Source of the DNA: CAZCVI01 sp964502145
Lineage (GTDB): Bacteria > Acidobacteriota > Aminicenantia > UBA2199
Length of the DNA: 64,000 bases
Reading direction: 5' to 3'
NCBI GenBank assembly: GCA_964502145.1
Contig: CAZCVI010000007.1
Span: 1-64,000 of the forward strand
Below the pieces are notes generated by a model. It searched no databases. It saw only the letters and a list, made by a program, of their open reading frames with translations, and was not told the DNA's origin. The first letter of the stretch is position 1. Each line of letters begins with the position of its first letter. Made by a program: the position numbers and the translations under genes. Below, piece by piece: positions 35,831 through 45,874 of the stretch.

Positions 35831-35997
35831 AAAAAGAGTGCAAGCACCGAGAAATCAATGGCAATGTTCAAAACGAATCCATTCATAAAAGAATGGTGTC
35901 GCTTTTATCGGAAAATGCACCTGTCTACTACTCTAAATCCACGGCCAAGCTTCAGAAAAAACTGGATGATCTGGACATAATGGACATTCTGTACTAA
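35821..35997 (+). pseudogene. 3' gene fragment, possibly a transposase remnant
   Basis: After a TGA at 35818 the frame is open for 58 codons to TAA at 35997. It reads like the C-terminus of a real protein (VSLLSENAPVYYSKSTAKLQ, KKLDDLDIMDILY). There is no credible start. Position in a repeat-rich gap suggests a degraded insertion sequence; the family is not identified. Confidence 0.35.
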
Positions 35998-36266
35998 TTG
36001 GACTTCATAAACCTTTGATTTTTAAAGTCTAACGAGTAAATCCAGTATATCGAGATAGCCCAGCTTGCGAAAGTTATCTGGGGTACTTATAAAAATAATG
36101 GTAAATCCAGGCTACGAACTCATGGGAAAGAAATGTTATATTATCCTTTAATTCGCGTTAATTCGTGAAATCCGTGGGCCAATCTTTTTCTCAAGTCCTT
36201 CTTTAATCTGTCGAATCCGTTTAATCTGTGTAATCTGTGGACATTTTTTTACTTCCCGACAAAGAG
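35998..36266. other. Intergenic DNA with degraded hairpin sequence
   Basis: TTTAATCTGTGTAATCTGTG at about 36218-36238 and TTAATTCGCGTTAATTCGTG near 36150 are half-copies of the hairpin families seen at 22.8, 31.2 and 35.1 kb. Nothing else is recognisable. Confidence 0.5.
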
Positions 36267-36295
36267 TTGATTACCCCATCATTCTATGGTATCTT
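36267..36295 (+). promoter_or_regulatory. Promoter of mntP
   Basis: TTGATT (36267-36272), 17 bases, TATCTT (36290-36295). The leader to the ATG at 36322 is about 20 bases, too short for a yybP-ykoY manganese riboswitch. Confidence 0.5.
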
Positions 36296-36321
36296 ATTGA
36301 CTTAACAATCAGGAGTAATGA

Positions 36322-36888
36322 ATGGATTTTATTTCAGTATTGGTTATAGCGGTGGCGCTTGCCATGGATGCTTTTTCCGTGTCTATCTCTGCGGGCATGA
36401 TTATTAAAAACCCGGGTTTCCGGCACTATTTCCGGCTCGCCTTTCATTTCGGACTGTTCCAGTTTTTGATGCCTATTATTGGTTATTTCGGCGGTATTTA
36501 TCTGGAAAAATACATTAAGGATTACGATCATTGGATTGCTTTTGGACTACTGACGCTCCTGGGTTTAAAAATGATCAAAGAATCTTTTGCCAAAGAAGAT
36601 GAAACCAGGGAAGTGAAAGACCCTTCGCGGGGGATTTCATTGATCGTGCTCGCCATTGCCACGAGTATTGATGCACTGGCTGTGGGTTTGAGTTTTGGCC
36701 TGTTATCGCAACCGGTATTGCTGCCGAGCCTTATTATTGGTATTACGTGCGCTCTTTTTTCGATTATTGGTGTTACTATCGGCAAAAAAGCAGCGGCATT
36801 CGTGGGAAAAAAAGCGGAAGCAATCGGGGGAATCATGTTGCTGATCATCGGTATCAAAATACTGATAGAACATTTAAAAATATCCTAA
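36322..36888 (+). CDS. mntP: Manganese efflux pump MntP
   Basis: 188 residues with six predicted membrane helices. The two related halves each have an Asp motif: VALAMDAFSVSISAGM (first helix) and IATSIDALAVGLSFGL (fourth helix), the signature of MntP (formerly YebN). It exports Mn(II) across the inner membrane. AGGAG lies six bases before the ATG. It is convergent with the histidine kinase gene. Family assignment is strong, although ion specificity is by homology only. Confidence 0.94.
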   Translation: MDFISVLVIAVALAMDAFSVSISAGMIIKNPGFRHYFRLAFHFGLFQFLMPIIGYFGGIYLEKYIKDYDHWIAFGLLTLLGLKMIKESFAKEDETREVKDPSRGISLIVLAIATSIDALAVGLSFGLLSQPVLLPSLIIGITCALFSIIGVTIGKKAAAFVGKKAEAIGGIMLLIIGIKILIEHLKIS

Positions 36889-36929
36889 GTGGTGATAAAC
36901 ATACCGATTTTTCCCTGACAATTACTCGT

Positions 36930-38084
36930 TTATAAGGGCAATAGGAACACAAACTGGGTGCCGACAGCGAGGGATTCAAAATACACGCGCCCACCATGGG
37001 CTTCAATTACCCGTTTGACCATTGCCAACCCTAACCCGGTGCCGGTATTCTTGGTAGTGAAAAAAGGTTTGAATACCTTCTCTTTTAATTCTTCAGGGAT
37101 GCCACTGCCATTATCTTTAATAATCAGTTTTAACCATTCCGGCTCTAGTAACGAATAGATTTCGATATGGCCCTTCACATCCACGGCCTGGGCGGCATTG
37201 ATTAGAATATTAGCGAGACATTGTTTTAATAGTTCCAGGTCGCCGTTCACAAAAAGAGTATCGAGTCGTTTTTCCACGGTGATTTGTTTCTTGATAATGG
37301 TGTTCATGGCAATATCTTCTGCTTGTTCCACGAGGTCTAACAATGGGAAATCAGAACGTTCGGGGTGAATTTCCTTGGTATACAATAAAATATTAGTGAC
37401 CGTATGATTCATATTATCGACAGAAGTACGGATGCGCGACAATACTTCCCTGTGTTTTTCGTCGCCGTCCAAATCTTCTTGGAGCAACGTGACCATCAAT
37501 TCGATACTGCCCAGTGGATTGCGAATTTCATGGGCCACTTCTGCGGCTAACTCCCCCATCACGCGCAAGCGATCTTCCTGTTGCGATTTCAACTGTAACT
37601 TTTTTAATTCTGTTTTATCATTGATCACCAGCAAATAACCCGTCTTTTCCCGGCGGTTGTTCATAAAATCAGAGGAATCAATCTCCAACCATTTCCGCAT
37701 GCCATTAATCTCGACTTCCAATTCCACCAATTTTTCCCGGCCCTTTAATATCCTGGCAATATCAATCACTGATTTCTGGTTCAATTCATCCAACAAGACA
37801 GGGGGATGTTTCTCGATAAGATAGGGAAAATAACCAAGGGTGGCCCCATTCCAGAGATTTAAATTTAAGTTTGTATCAAACACCAAGATTGCTGGATTCA
37901 TGTTCTCGAGAATATTGGACAAGTAAAGCGAGAGACGTTGCGACTCCTCCTTTAACTGTTCGTAGGATTGCTGCAACTGGGAGGACATGTCCATAAAATC
38001 CTCGAAGGTTTTTTTTAAGATTTCCAGTTCTTCCCGATCAGATTTATTAGACCTTGCAGGAGTAGAATCTGCATTATTTGCCAT
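36930..38084 (-). CDS. PAS-domain sensor histidine kinase
   Basis: 384 residues from the ATG at 38084, inside GGAGAAATATG at the end of the upstream gene (11-base overlap). No membrane span is seen, so it is a cytoplasmic sensor. A coiled coil (about 18-58) precedes a PAS domain (about 60-165). DHp has the phospho-acceptor His in AAEVAHEIRNPLGSIE (His185). ATPase motifs are NILINAAQAV (N box), DNGSGIP, FFTTKNTGTGLGL. The gene ends an operon with a TPR protein and an ATPase-less receiver-GAF-DHp protein. No response regulator with output domain is adjacent; the hybrid kinase at 41.6 kb is divergent. Confidence 0.93.
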   Translation of the reverse strand: MANNADSTPARSNKSDREELEILKKTFEDFMDMSSQLQQSYEQLKEESQRLSLYLSNILENMNPAILVFDTNLNLNLWNGATLGYFPYLIEKHPPVLLDELNQKSVIDIARILKGREKLVELEVEINGMRKWLEIDSSDFMNNRREKTGYLLVINDKTELKKLQLKSQQEDRLRVMGELAAEVAHEIRNPLGSIELMVTLLQEDLDGDEKHREVLSRIRTSVDNMNHTVTNILLYTKEIHPERSDFPLLDLVEQAEDIAMNTIIKKQITVEKRLDTLFVNGDLELLKQCLANILINAAQAVDVKGHIEIYSLLEPEWLKLIIKDNGSGIPEELKEKVFKPFFTTKNTGTGLGLAMVKRVIEAHGGRVYFESLAVGTQFVFLLPL

Positions 38085-39996
38085 ATTTCTCCAGTTGTTG
38101 CAACCAGAAGGAACCGGGCTTGACATTTTTGAGTTTTTCTTGAACCGTCCGGGCTTCTGTCTTTTTCCCCAGGGTCCTTAATATCGTGACTGTTCGATAC
38201 AGCACCCACTCTAAATTTGTTCCTGTTTGTTCGGCTAGGCGATAATAATTAAGGGATGATTCCATGTCCCCTACATTAAAATAGAGGTCGGCAATAGTGG
38301 CCAATAATTGTCCTTGGTCGGCTTTGGGAGCTTCGGCAAATTGCATCATGCCCTGGTATAAAACCAAGGCCTCGTTGTATTTCTTTTCTTTCTCCAGTTG
38401 GGCGGCTTTTAAACCCACCATCTTGTATTGAAAAATAGTATAGATTGTACCGATCTCGACGGTGTCTAATAGTTCTTGCAAGCGCTCTGTCATTTTAAGC
38501 CGTTCATAACACAGGGCTTTGTAATAGTTGAATTCGCTTCGTTCGGGTTCACTGTCCAGATTCAGCCGGCTAATATTATCAAGACATTTATTATATCGCC
38601 CTAACTGGAAATAAATCCGCGCCAATTGCTGGTAGGATACGCCCCAAAAATCGGAGAACATCTTGTACTTCAACAAATGCACATACACTTCTTCGGCATT
38701 CACAACCATCTTCATTTTATACAGGATCTCGCCAAAGTGGATCAGGTTCTCCCCGGATAAAAAACTTTTCCGTTGTTTCATGCGCACCCAGGACAAAAAT
38801 AACTGTTCGACCTCTTTCTGTTTATCCAAACGGTCCAGATACACATCCAGATCCGATTTAAACATCCGTTCCACTACTGGATCCCGCTTGGATTTAAGGA
38901 AATCATAGATATTTTCAATGGCTTTATCCAGGTTATCGCTTTTTTTCAATTCGCCGCTCAATAGAATCGCTGCCATTTTTCGTTCCTCCGGTTCCGGGGA
39001 ATTTCTAAGTACCAGCGTCAGCATTTTTTTGGAATCTGCATAGAGCGGATAGTTTTGTTTGATCGCTTTAAAATCTTTTTCTTCCAGGTTTCCCAGCACG
39101 CGGCCCAAGTTTAAATACAGCGTATATAAGACTTTAGGGGAAGGTTTCTTTTCCAGAGCTTTTATTAAAAAAACAGTACTGAGAAACAATTGATTTGTTT
39201 TTTCATAAGCGTTCGCGAGCATAACTGCGGCTTCAGGATTATCTTTGTACTCGGGAAAGACATTCAATAGAGTCTCCAGATACTTGATAGCACTATCAAA
39301 ATTAAGATTATTATAACAGACCTTGCCCACAATAAATAAATACTGTGGATTGGATTGGATAGAAGATAGAATTATTTTTTCCGCCAGGCGCACGTAAACA
39401 AGTGCTTCAATATAATCGTCAACTCCGGCATAAGCGATAGCCAGCAGCATATACAATTCTGGATTCTCATCGCTATTCTTCCACAAATTCACCAGTGTTT
39501 CCAAAACAGGCAGTGCTTTTTTATAATTCTTCAATTGCAGATAATCCCGGCCCAGTATGAGCCCCGCGTTGGCCGCTTCCGGTGTACGTGGATAATTTTG
39601 AAAGACCTTATCCAGATACATCTCCTTTTGCAAGTAATCATCCTTATAAATTTCCGCCAATTCCAGGTAAGCTTGTTTTAAATACTCCGAGGTCGGCGCT
39701 TTCTGCCCGATTTTTTTTAAATAATCTGCGGCCATCTGCTTGTTATCGTTCTTTTTATACGCCATGCCCACATAATAATACAGAAAAGCCGCATCTGTTG
39801 CAGACATACGACTTTCTCCCGCATTCAACAACCCCAACCCTTTCTCCAGTACAAAGGAATAAGCACGTTTCTTGTATAAATCCTCGATCTCTTTTAACGG
39901 TACCGCCCGTCCCTGGGAATAGAGGGACATCGTCGTGAAGAAGAAAAGCAAGAGCGTTATTATTTTCTTATTTTTTTTGGTTTTTTTAGTTTTCAT
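38074..39996 (-). CDS. Exported TPR-repeat protein
   Basis: 640 residues from the ATG at 39996, overlapping the previous gene by 11 bases. A basic N-terminus and hydrophobic stretch (IITLLLFFFTTMSLYSQ) form a signal peptide or anchor. Nearly all the rest is TPR-like, for example AAFLYYYVGMAYKKNDNKQM and AGLILGRDYLQLKNYKKALP. It probably serves as a periplasmic or membrane-attached scaffold. Its tight packing with two signalling proteins suggests a sensory or assembly role in the same pathway; the partner is unknown. Confidence 0.8.
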   Translation of the reverse strand: MKTKKTKKNKKIITLLLFFFTTMSLYSQGRAVPLKEIEDLYKKRAYSFVLEKGLGLLNAGESRMSATDAAFLYYYVGMAYKKNDNKQMAADYLKKIGQKAPTSEYLKQAYLELAEIYKDDYLQKEMYLDKVFQNYPRTPEAANAGLILGRDYLQLKNYKKALPVLETLVNLWKNSDENPELYMLLAIAYAGVDDYIEALVYVRLAEKIILSSIQSNPQYLFIVGKVCYNNLNFDSAIKYLETLLNVFPEYKDNPEAAVMLANAYEKTNQLFLSTVFLIKALEKKPSPKVLYTLYLNLGRVLGNLEEKDFKAIKQNYPLYADSKKMLTLVLRNSPEPEERKMAAILLSGELKKSDNLDKAIENIYDFLKSKRDPVVERMFKSDLDVYLDRLDKQKEVEQLFLSWVRMKQRKSFLSGENLIHFGEILYKMKMVVNAEEVYVHLLKYKMFSDFWGVSYQQLARIYFQLGRYNKCLDNISRLNLDSEPERSEFNYYKALCYERLKMTERLQELLDTVEIGTIYTIFQYKMVGLKAAQLEKEKKYNEALVLYQGMMQFAEAPKADQGQLLATIADLYFNVGDMESSLNYYRLAEQTGTNLEWVLYRTVTILRTLGKKTEARTVQEKLKNVKPGSFWLQQLEKYGK

Positions 39997-41146
39997 ATAA
40001 GTTAAGCATTTTTGTACCGGCAATATATTCCACCGGGATATGATCGTCCATGTCTAAAGCGGAAATTTTTTCCAGTATCCGTTTAATACGATCTATGTTT
40101 TGTTCGATTTTTGCAATCCTGATTTCAGTTTTATGCTCATTTTTTTCCAACCGACGTTGGAGCATCTGCGCTTCCATCGAAATAATACTCAGTGGGTTAT
40201 TGATTTCATGGTTCAGACTGATAATTGTTTGATTCATCAATGATTTTTTTTCCTGTCGAATCAATTCTTCCCTGGCTTGAATAACATCCCAGTACAATTT
40301 GGCATTTTCCAAGGCTACCGAAGTCTGCTGGGCAAAAGCCTTGAGCAAGGCAATTTCACCCGGGGTTAAATTGTCAGCTTCCGGTTGTAGCGTGGCAATA
40401 ATCAAACCAAAGAACCGATCTTTGATCACCAGGGGCAGCAGTAAGCTATTTTCAGAAAAGAAGTTCCGATACTTTTTCGGTGAGTGGGTGGAAATATAAA
40501 TCGGTATTTTATGCTGTTGCAACTCCGCCAGCCATTTTAAGTTCCCATCCCCCAGCAGCCATTGTTCCTGCAAATAATCGCAGCGGCTTTGGCCCAACAA
40601 TAATTTCTGCACCAACACGCCCTTCTTAACAATAAAAAACGCCGTGCTTTCAAAATTAAAAACCACGGACATCACCTCTAAGATATCACGCATAATTTTA
40701 TTGATATCATTGTCAGAGGTCAGGGAATTGACCACGCCCAACAACTTTTTGGTCCGGTTATCGTTCGCAGTCCGGTCTTTCATATTCTCCAGGTAATTAA
40801 AATTGAACAGTATATCCCGCAGTTCCCGCTTAATCCAATCCGGGGAACTATCTTTAAACAACACCGAAATCACGCCACGCTTTAACACTTCCATCACTGC
40901 TTTCCCACTCAGAGAAGTATAGATGTATACCACTGGAATATTTTCTTTTTTAAATTGTTTCAGTTTCGCCACAGATGCAGCCGGGGGAAGACCATCACCG
41001 TCAATGACTACCAACCGCGTACCCGCATCCAGAACCGGGAACTGGTCAAAGGTTTTAAATTCAACCTGACGCGGCGAGAAAACTTTTTTTAACTTCGTCA
41101 TCAAGGTTTCATCTTCAGTAAAAAAGAGATATTTATTTAAACTCAC
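39986..41146 (-). CDS. Receiver-like-GAF-DHp protein lacking a kinase ATPase domain
   Basis: 386 residues from GTG (41146) with GGAG upstream. Residues 1-120 resemble a receiver domain, with Asp49 in LVVIDGDG at the expected site but an incomplete acidic pocket (FFTEDE). A GAF domain follows (about 145-295), then a DHp helix pair with the H-box SLNHEINNPLSIIS (His313). The protein ends about 70 residues later with no N, G1 or G2 box, so it cannot phosphorylate itself. It may receive phosphate from, or form mixed dimers with, the complete kinase in the same operon. The stop overlaps the next start. Confidence 0.85.
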   Translation of the reverse strand: MSLNKYLFFTEDETLMTKLKKVFSPRQVEFKTFDQFPVLDAGTRLVVIDGDGLPPAASVAKLKQFKKENIPVVYIYTSLSGKAVMEVLKRGVISVLFKDSSPDWIKRELRDILFNFNYLENMKDRTANDNRTKKLLGVVNSLTSDNDINKIMRDILEVMSVVFNFESTAFFIVKKGVLVQKLLLGQSRCDYLQEQWLLGDGNLKWLAELQQHKIPIYISTHSPKKYRNFFSENSLLLPLVIKDRFFGLIIATLQPEADNLTPGEIALLKAFAQQTSVALENAKLYWDVIQAREELIRQEKKSLMNQTIISLNHEINNPLSIISMEAQMLQRRLEKNEHKTEIRIAKIEQNIDRIKRILEKISALDMDDHIPVEYIAGTKMLNLYEN

Positions 41147-41186
41147 GTCTACACTCCATACAAGTGGTCAGCAAGTTTGATACCAA

Positions 41187-41414
41187 CTATTGAAAGAAAT
41201 CAATCAACGCATCCTTCTGTTTAGAATTGATCGCGACTTTCCCCTCTTTATCATAATTGATAATATCCAATTCCGCGGATTCTAGTTTTTTGGTGGTAGT
41301 ACTTTCATGCTCTGTTTGGTCTTGTTTTGGAACTTCAAGAGTGTTCTTACGAGGCTTCATCTTCTTGCCATAGGCTTTCAAGATGTTCTGTAATGTTGTA
41401 TCATCAATTTTCAT
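41187..41414 (-). CDS. Small protein, first gene of the signalling operon
   Basis: 75 residues from the ATG at 41414, with GGAGA seven bases upstream; an in-frame upstream codon at 41429 lacks a site. The N-terminus MKIDDTTLQNILKAYGKKMK is helical and basic, the middle is polar, and the end is AINSKQKDALIDFFQ. No family was recognised with confidence. It begins a four-gene operon with the receiver-GAF-DHp, TPR and histidine kinase genes. Confidence 0.65.
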   Translation of the reverse strand: MKIDDTTLQNILKAYGKKMKPRKNTLEVPKQDQTEHESTTTKKLESAELDIINYDKEGKVAINSKQKDALIDFFQ

Positions 41415-41624
41415 AACATGTCTCCGCATCCTATATCGGCGTAGTCAAAATATTCTTTAATGCTTTTGCGCAAAATGTCAAAATTTTGCCATGATCCGGG
41501 TCATTTTTTGGTGAGAGGAAAGGTTCGGACCAGTGATTTTCTAAGAATTAGAGAATTTTCATTGATTTTTTTCTTGGAATATGGTATTACTATATACTAA
41601 TGAAGTAAATTTCGTTAATGAAAG

Positions 41625-44600
41625 ATGAAAAATATTTGGCGAATAAAAAAAAGCGATTGGAAATCCGTTTTGGCAAAAATATTCCAATATCACTTTAGAA
41701 AAAATTCTTCCTTGTTATTGATCTTGCTTCTCGGTCTTTTTATCGCCACCATCCTCCAGGTATTAAATGGCCCGTTATATAGCCAATCCGAAGGTTATCA
41801 ATATATCAAAAACTACAGCTACAAGGACTATGACAACCAACCCCAAAATTGGGGCATCCTTCAGGCCCAAAACGGAATAATCTATGTCGCCAACCACGGC
41901 GGCGTGTTAGAATACGACGGTGTCTCCTGGCGGATCATCGGTTACCCCGACTACGCCACTGTTCGCTCACTGGACATCACCCCATCTGGAACGATTTATA
42001 TCGGCGGGGAAAATAGACTTGGGTACCTCTCCCCCGATATTCAAGGGTCATTAAAATATGAATCCCTCGTCACCTATCTGGATAAAAAGGAGAAAGAATT
42101 TTCAACCATCTGGAGGACCCATGTCACCCAGGATGGGATATATTTCCAAGCCAAGGAATTTCTTTTTTGGTGGGAACCCATCAAGAAAAAAATGCAGGCC
42201 ATCCCCGGCATATTCAAAACTTTTAATTGTAACGGGGTCCTTTATGTTAAGGAAGAGAAAAAGGAACTCAAGCAGGTGGTCAACGGCACATTTAAGTCTC
42301 TTCCTGGTGTGGCATCATTGGTAGACCAAAAGATTGAGATGCTAATTCCCTATAACGGGAAAAAAACGCCACCCACCGTCCTCCTTAAGACCCAACAAAA
42401 TGGATTATACCTGTACGACGGTAAAACGACGAAACTGTTCCCCTCCGAGGCAGATAACTATTTAAAAGAGAAAAAAATATCCTACGGTATCCGTCTATCA
42501 TCCGGTGATTTTGCTATTGCCACTCTCACTGACGGCCTGCTCATCATGGATGCCAATGGACAAATAAAAAATGTGATCGCTGCATCTTCTGGATTAGAGG
42601 ATATCAATATAAAAAACCTTTTCCAAGATAGGCAAGAAAACATCTGGTTGTGTTTGAGTAATGGACTATCAAAAATAGAATATACTTCCCCATTCTCCAT
42701 CTACGATAAGCGTTCCCACCTTGAAGGATTGATTCTTTCCGTTGTTAAACATGGAAATAATCTATATGTGGGAACCGCTAATGGATTATTTCGCCTTGAA
42801 TCCCCGCAAAAATTCACCCCTATCGGTATAGCGGGCTCCTGTTGGAGCTTGTTATCCATTGGAAATTCACTTTTAGTCGCCAACGATACCGGAGTGTTTC
42901 AAAACAATAAGGGCATCTTTCGCAAGATTACCACAGACCTATCCTTCTTTCTATTACCCTCCCGTCGCTATCCCGACCGGATATGGTGTGGCACCTCTAA
43001 CGGTTTAACCATCTTATCACCAAAGAATGGACAATATATAGAAGAGCAACGATTTAATAATTTAAAGCAAAATATTCGCAACATCGCCGAAGATGAAAAA
43101 GGAAACCTCTGGCTAGGAACAAAAAATGGGATTGTTATCCAGATCCATTTTCTTCCCGGCATCCCAACCCCCGTGATCACCAAATATAATAGTAATCATG
43201 CCGTTCCCAAAGGAGAAATAAGTGCCGTTTGGGCAGCAGGACACGTTTTATTTCTTACCACTGAAGGACTATTCAAATTTTCCGAAAAGGATAAGCGATT
43301 TGTTCCCGACTTTACCCTGGGAAAAGAATTCGCGGGCCATTCCAAACCTGTTTTCCGACTCGTTGAAGACCAAAACAAACATATCTGGTTCCATTCCGAA
43401 TCCAAAAACTACCTTGCTATTCCTGCTTCTGGAAATTCCCACACTATTTATTCCAAACCTTTTCTAAGACTTGCTACCTCCCAGGTAAACTATATATATC
43501 CCGACCCCAATGGCGACTGTATTTGGTTCGCCAATTATGATGGTCTCGTCCGTTACGATAAAAAAATTAAAAAAAATTGGAACATCCCCTTCGCCACCCT
43601 CATTCGCAGGATAGAAATCAATGGCAAGCTCATTTTTGGTGGTTATATAGAAACGTCAGGTCCAAAATCACAGATTCCACGACGCACTTTTAAATATGAA
43701 GATAGAAAAAATTTCCATTTTGAGTTTGCCGCGCCTTTTTTTGAGGAAGAGACCGCCATCCAATACCGTTATATCTTGGAAGGCAATGATAAACAGTGGT
43801 CCAAATGGGATGTGAAAAGCAAAACCGATTTTAATACGATTGATTCCGGGTCTTATTCCTTCCGTGTCCAGGCGAAAAATATTTACGGCGATACCAGCCA
43901 AGAAGCCACCTTTTCCTTTAAAATATTACCTCCTTGGTACTTCTCATGGATCGCAATCGTGGTATATCTCCTTCTCCTCTTAGCCCTGATGTTTCTCGTT
44001 GTAAAATGGCGTTCCAGCAAATTAATAAAAGAGAAATTGCGACTGGAACAATTGGTTAAAGATCGAACCAAAGAAGTCTATCAAAAAAATGAACTGTTGG
44101 AAAAACAATCCCAGAAATTACAGGAGATGGATCATATAAAATCCAGGTTCTTTGCCAACATATCCCATGAATTCCGTACCCCCTTGATGTTAATCATGGG
44201 CCCCACCGAACAGATGCTTGCCGAAAGTACCGTTGCCAAACAGCAGGAAAATCTCGACATGATACTACGCAATTCCAAGCGGTTGTTGCGCTTGATCAAC
44301 CAGTTACTCGACCTCTCGCGGTTTGATAGTGGCAAGATGAAATTGCAAACCGCATATCGAAATATTGTGCCCTTTTTAAAAGGAGTATCTTCTTCCTTCC
44401 ACCTCATGGCCGTGCAGAAAAAACTGAACCTGCAGTTCCAGACCACCCAGGAAGAGATATCTCTTTATTTTGATTTTGAGAAGCTGGAAGAGGTTTTCAC
44501 CAATCTATTAATAAATGCCATCAAGTTTACCCCTGAGGGTGGGACCATAACCGTTTCAGTTTCACGGCCCCCGTCTCAGGACAGCAATACATCTCAGCAG

Positions 44601-45719
44601 TTTGCGCAAATATCAGTCAAGGATACCGGTATCGGTATTTCCGCCGATCAATTATCTCGTATCTTTGATCGTTTCTATCAAGTTGAGAATCACCAGAAAA
44701 AGAGTTATGAAGGTACCGGTATCGGGCTTTCATTGGTCAAAGAGATCGTCTCTTTACATCAGGGAAAAGTGGATGTTCACAGCCAGGAAGGAGAAGGAAC
44801 TGAATTTATCATCCTGTTACCCATCGGTGACCCAAACATTCCCCCTGCTGAGATTGCACCCGCCACCGAGGAGAGCCAAATCCGCGGTGAAAAATGCCAG
44901 GAGACTCCTTTAAGCGAAGAAAATCAGGAACCTAAAAACGATCTACCAGAAAAGAACGTGATCCTGGTTGTGGATGATGACCCCGATGTCAGGAAATTTA
45001 TTCGCGGCACACTTGAGCCGGACTATACTGTGATTGAGGCTGCAGATGGAAAAGCCGGTATAAAAACCGCCATCGAAAACATCCCTGATTTGATAGTCAG
45101 TGATGTCATGATGCCTGAAGTAGATGGGTATGAACTATGTGAAACCCTAAGAAAGGACCTCGCCACCAGTCATATTCCCATCATCCTTTTAACAGCCAAA
45201 GCATCGCCTGAAAGTGTAGTTCAGGGGTTGGATTCTCATGCTGATGATTATATTACCAAGCCTTTTAATTCCAAGATATTGCTTTCCCGTATAAAAAATC
45301 TTATTGATCTGCGCAAAGAGTTGCAGAAAGCGTTGTTGGTTCAAAACTTAAGAGTCCCGGATAAGATGAAAGTATCCTCGGCGGATGATCTATTTCTTAG
45401 AAAATTTCGTGATTTAATGGAAAAAAATTCATCGGACCCGGATTTTAGGATCGATTCCCTGTGCGAACAACTTAAAATGGCGCGTTCGACCCTGTTCAAA
45501 AAAATAAAACATTTGACCGGGGAGCAGCCCAATGGATTCATTTTAAACTATCGTTTGGAACGGGCCCGCCAATTACTGGAAGAGCATTTTGGCAATGTCA
45601 CCGACGTGGCTTTGGAAGTTGGCTTTAACAGCTCGGCCTATTTTACCAAATGCTTCAAAGAAAAATACGGGATGCCCCCCACCTCTTACCCGCTAACCCA
45701 CCCCGAACCAAAAAAATAA
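41625..45719 (+). CDS. Propeller-type hybrid two-component system protein (sensor-kinase-receiver-AraC)
   Basis: 1364 residues. A membrane segment (about 25-48) precedes an extracytoplasmic beta-propeller of reg_prop repeats (about 60-690; ENIWLCLSNGLSKIEY, GNLWLGTKNGIVI). A Y_Y_Y domain (about 695-765) and a second membrane helix (about 775-798) follow. The kinase has FFANISHEFRTPL (His about 846), INAIKFTPEGG and GTGIGLSLVKEIV. The receiver has VVDDDPD and Asp in VSDVMMPEVDG (about 1160). The C-terminal AraC-type HTH is at about 1265-1355. Such proteins sense polysaccharides in Bacteroidota; the ligand here is unknown. A TATACT box lies at 41593, but no good -35 is present. Confidence 0.95.
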   Translation: MKNIWRIKKSDWKSVLAKIFQYHFRKNSSLLLILLLGLFIATILQVLNGPLYSQSEGYQYIKNYSYKDYDNQPQNWGILQAQNGIIYVANHGGVLEYDGVSWRIIGYPDYATVRSLDITPSGTIYIGGENRLGYLSPDIQGSLKYESLVTYLDKKEKEFSTIWRTHVTQDGIYFQAKEFLFWWEPIKKKMQAIPGIFKTFNCNGVLYVKEEKKELKQVVNGTFKSLPGVASLVDQKIEMLIPYNGKKTPPTVLLKTQQNGLYLYDGKTTKLFPSEADNYLKEKKISYGIRLSSGDFAIATLTDGLLIMDANGQIKNVIAASSGLEDINIKNLFQDRQENIWLCLSNGLSKIEYTSPFSIYDKRSHLEGLILSVVKHGNNLYVGTANGLFRLESPQKFTPIGIAGSCWSLLSIGNSLLVANDTGVFQNNKGIFRKITTDLSFFLLPSRRYPDRIWCGTSNGLTILSPKNGQYIEEQRFNNLKQNIRNIAEDEKGNLWLGTKNGIVIQIHFLPGIPTPVITKYNSNHAVPKGEISAVWAAGHVLFLTTEGLFKFSEKDKRFVPDFTLGKEFAGHSKPVFRLVEDQNKHIWFHSESKNYLAIPASGNSHTIYSKPFLRLATSQVNYIYPDPNGDCIWFANYDGLVRYDKKIKKNWNIPFATLIRRIEINGKLIFGGYIETSGPKSQIPRRTFKYEDRKNFHFEFAAPFFEEETAIQYRYILEGNDKQWSKWDVKSKTDFNTIDSGSYSFRVQAKNIYGDTSQEATFSFKILPPWYFSWIAIVVYLLLLLALMFLVVKWRSSKLIKEKLRLEQLVKDRTKEVYQKNELLEKQSQKLQEMDHIKSRFFANISHEFRTPLMLIMGPTEQMLAESTVAKQQENLDMILRNSKRLLRLINQLLDLSRFDSGKMKLQTAYRNIVPFLKGVSSSFHLMAVQKKLNLQFQTTQEEISLYFDFEKLEEVFTNLLINAIKFTPEGGTITVSVSRPPSQDSNTSQQFAQISVKDTGIGISADQLSRIFDRFYQVENHQKKSYEGTGIGLSLVKEIVSLHQGKVDVHSQEGEGTEFIILLPIGDPNIPPAEIAPATEESQIRGEKCQETPLSEENQEPKNDLPEKNVILVVDDDPDVRKFIRGTLEPDYTVIEAADGKAGIKTAIENIPDLIVSDVMMPEVDGYELCETLRKDLATSHIPIILLTAKASPESVVQGLDSHADDYITKPFNSKILLSRIKNLIDLRKELQKALLVQNLRVPDKMKVSSADDLFLRKFRDLMEKNSSDPDFRIDSLCEQLKMARSTLFKKIKHLTGEQPNGFILNYRLERARQLLEEHFGNVTDVALEVGFNSSAYFTKCFKEKYGMPPTSYPLTHPEPKK

Positions 45720-45874
45720 AGTTTGCATTCATTTTTATAGTGTCATACCATCGTCCTTTGTGCAAAGGTTTCTTGGTATAGACTATTTTGCTAGTATTGT
45801 AGACTCATTTTATTGCCCCACTATCTCAACTGCACTAAAATCAGTTCATAACAAAAATGAAATGAGGTGAAACC

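Noticed and set aside
36210..36321. Manganese (yybP-ykoY) riboswitch before mntP
   Set aside because: The likely promoter is only about 50 bases from the ATG and no conserved element is visible.
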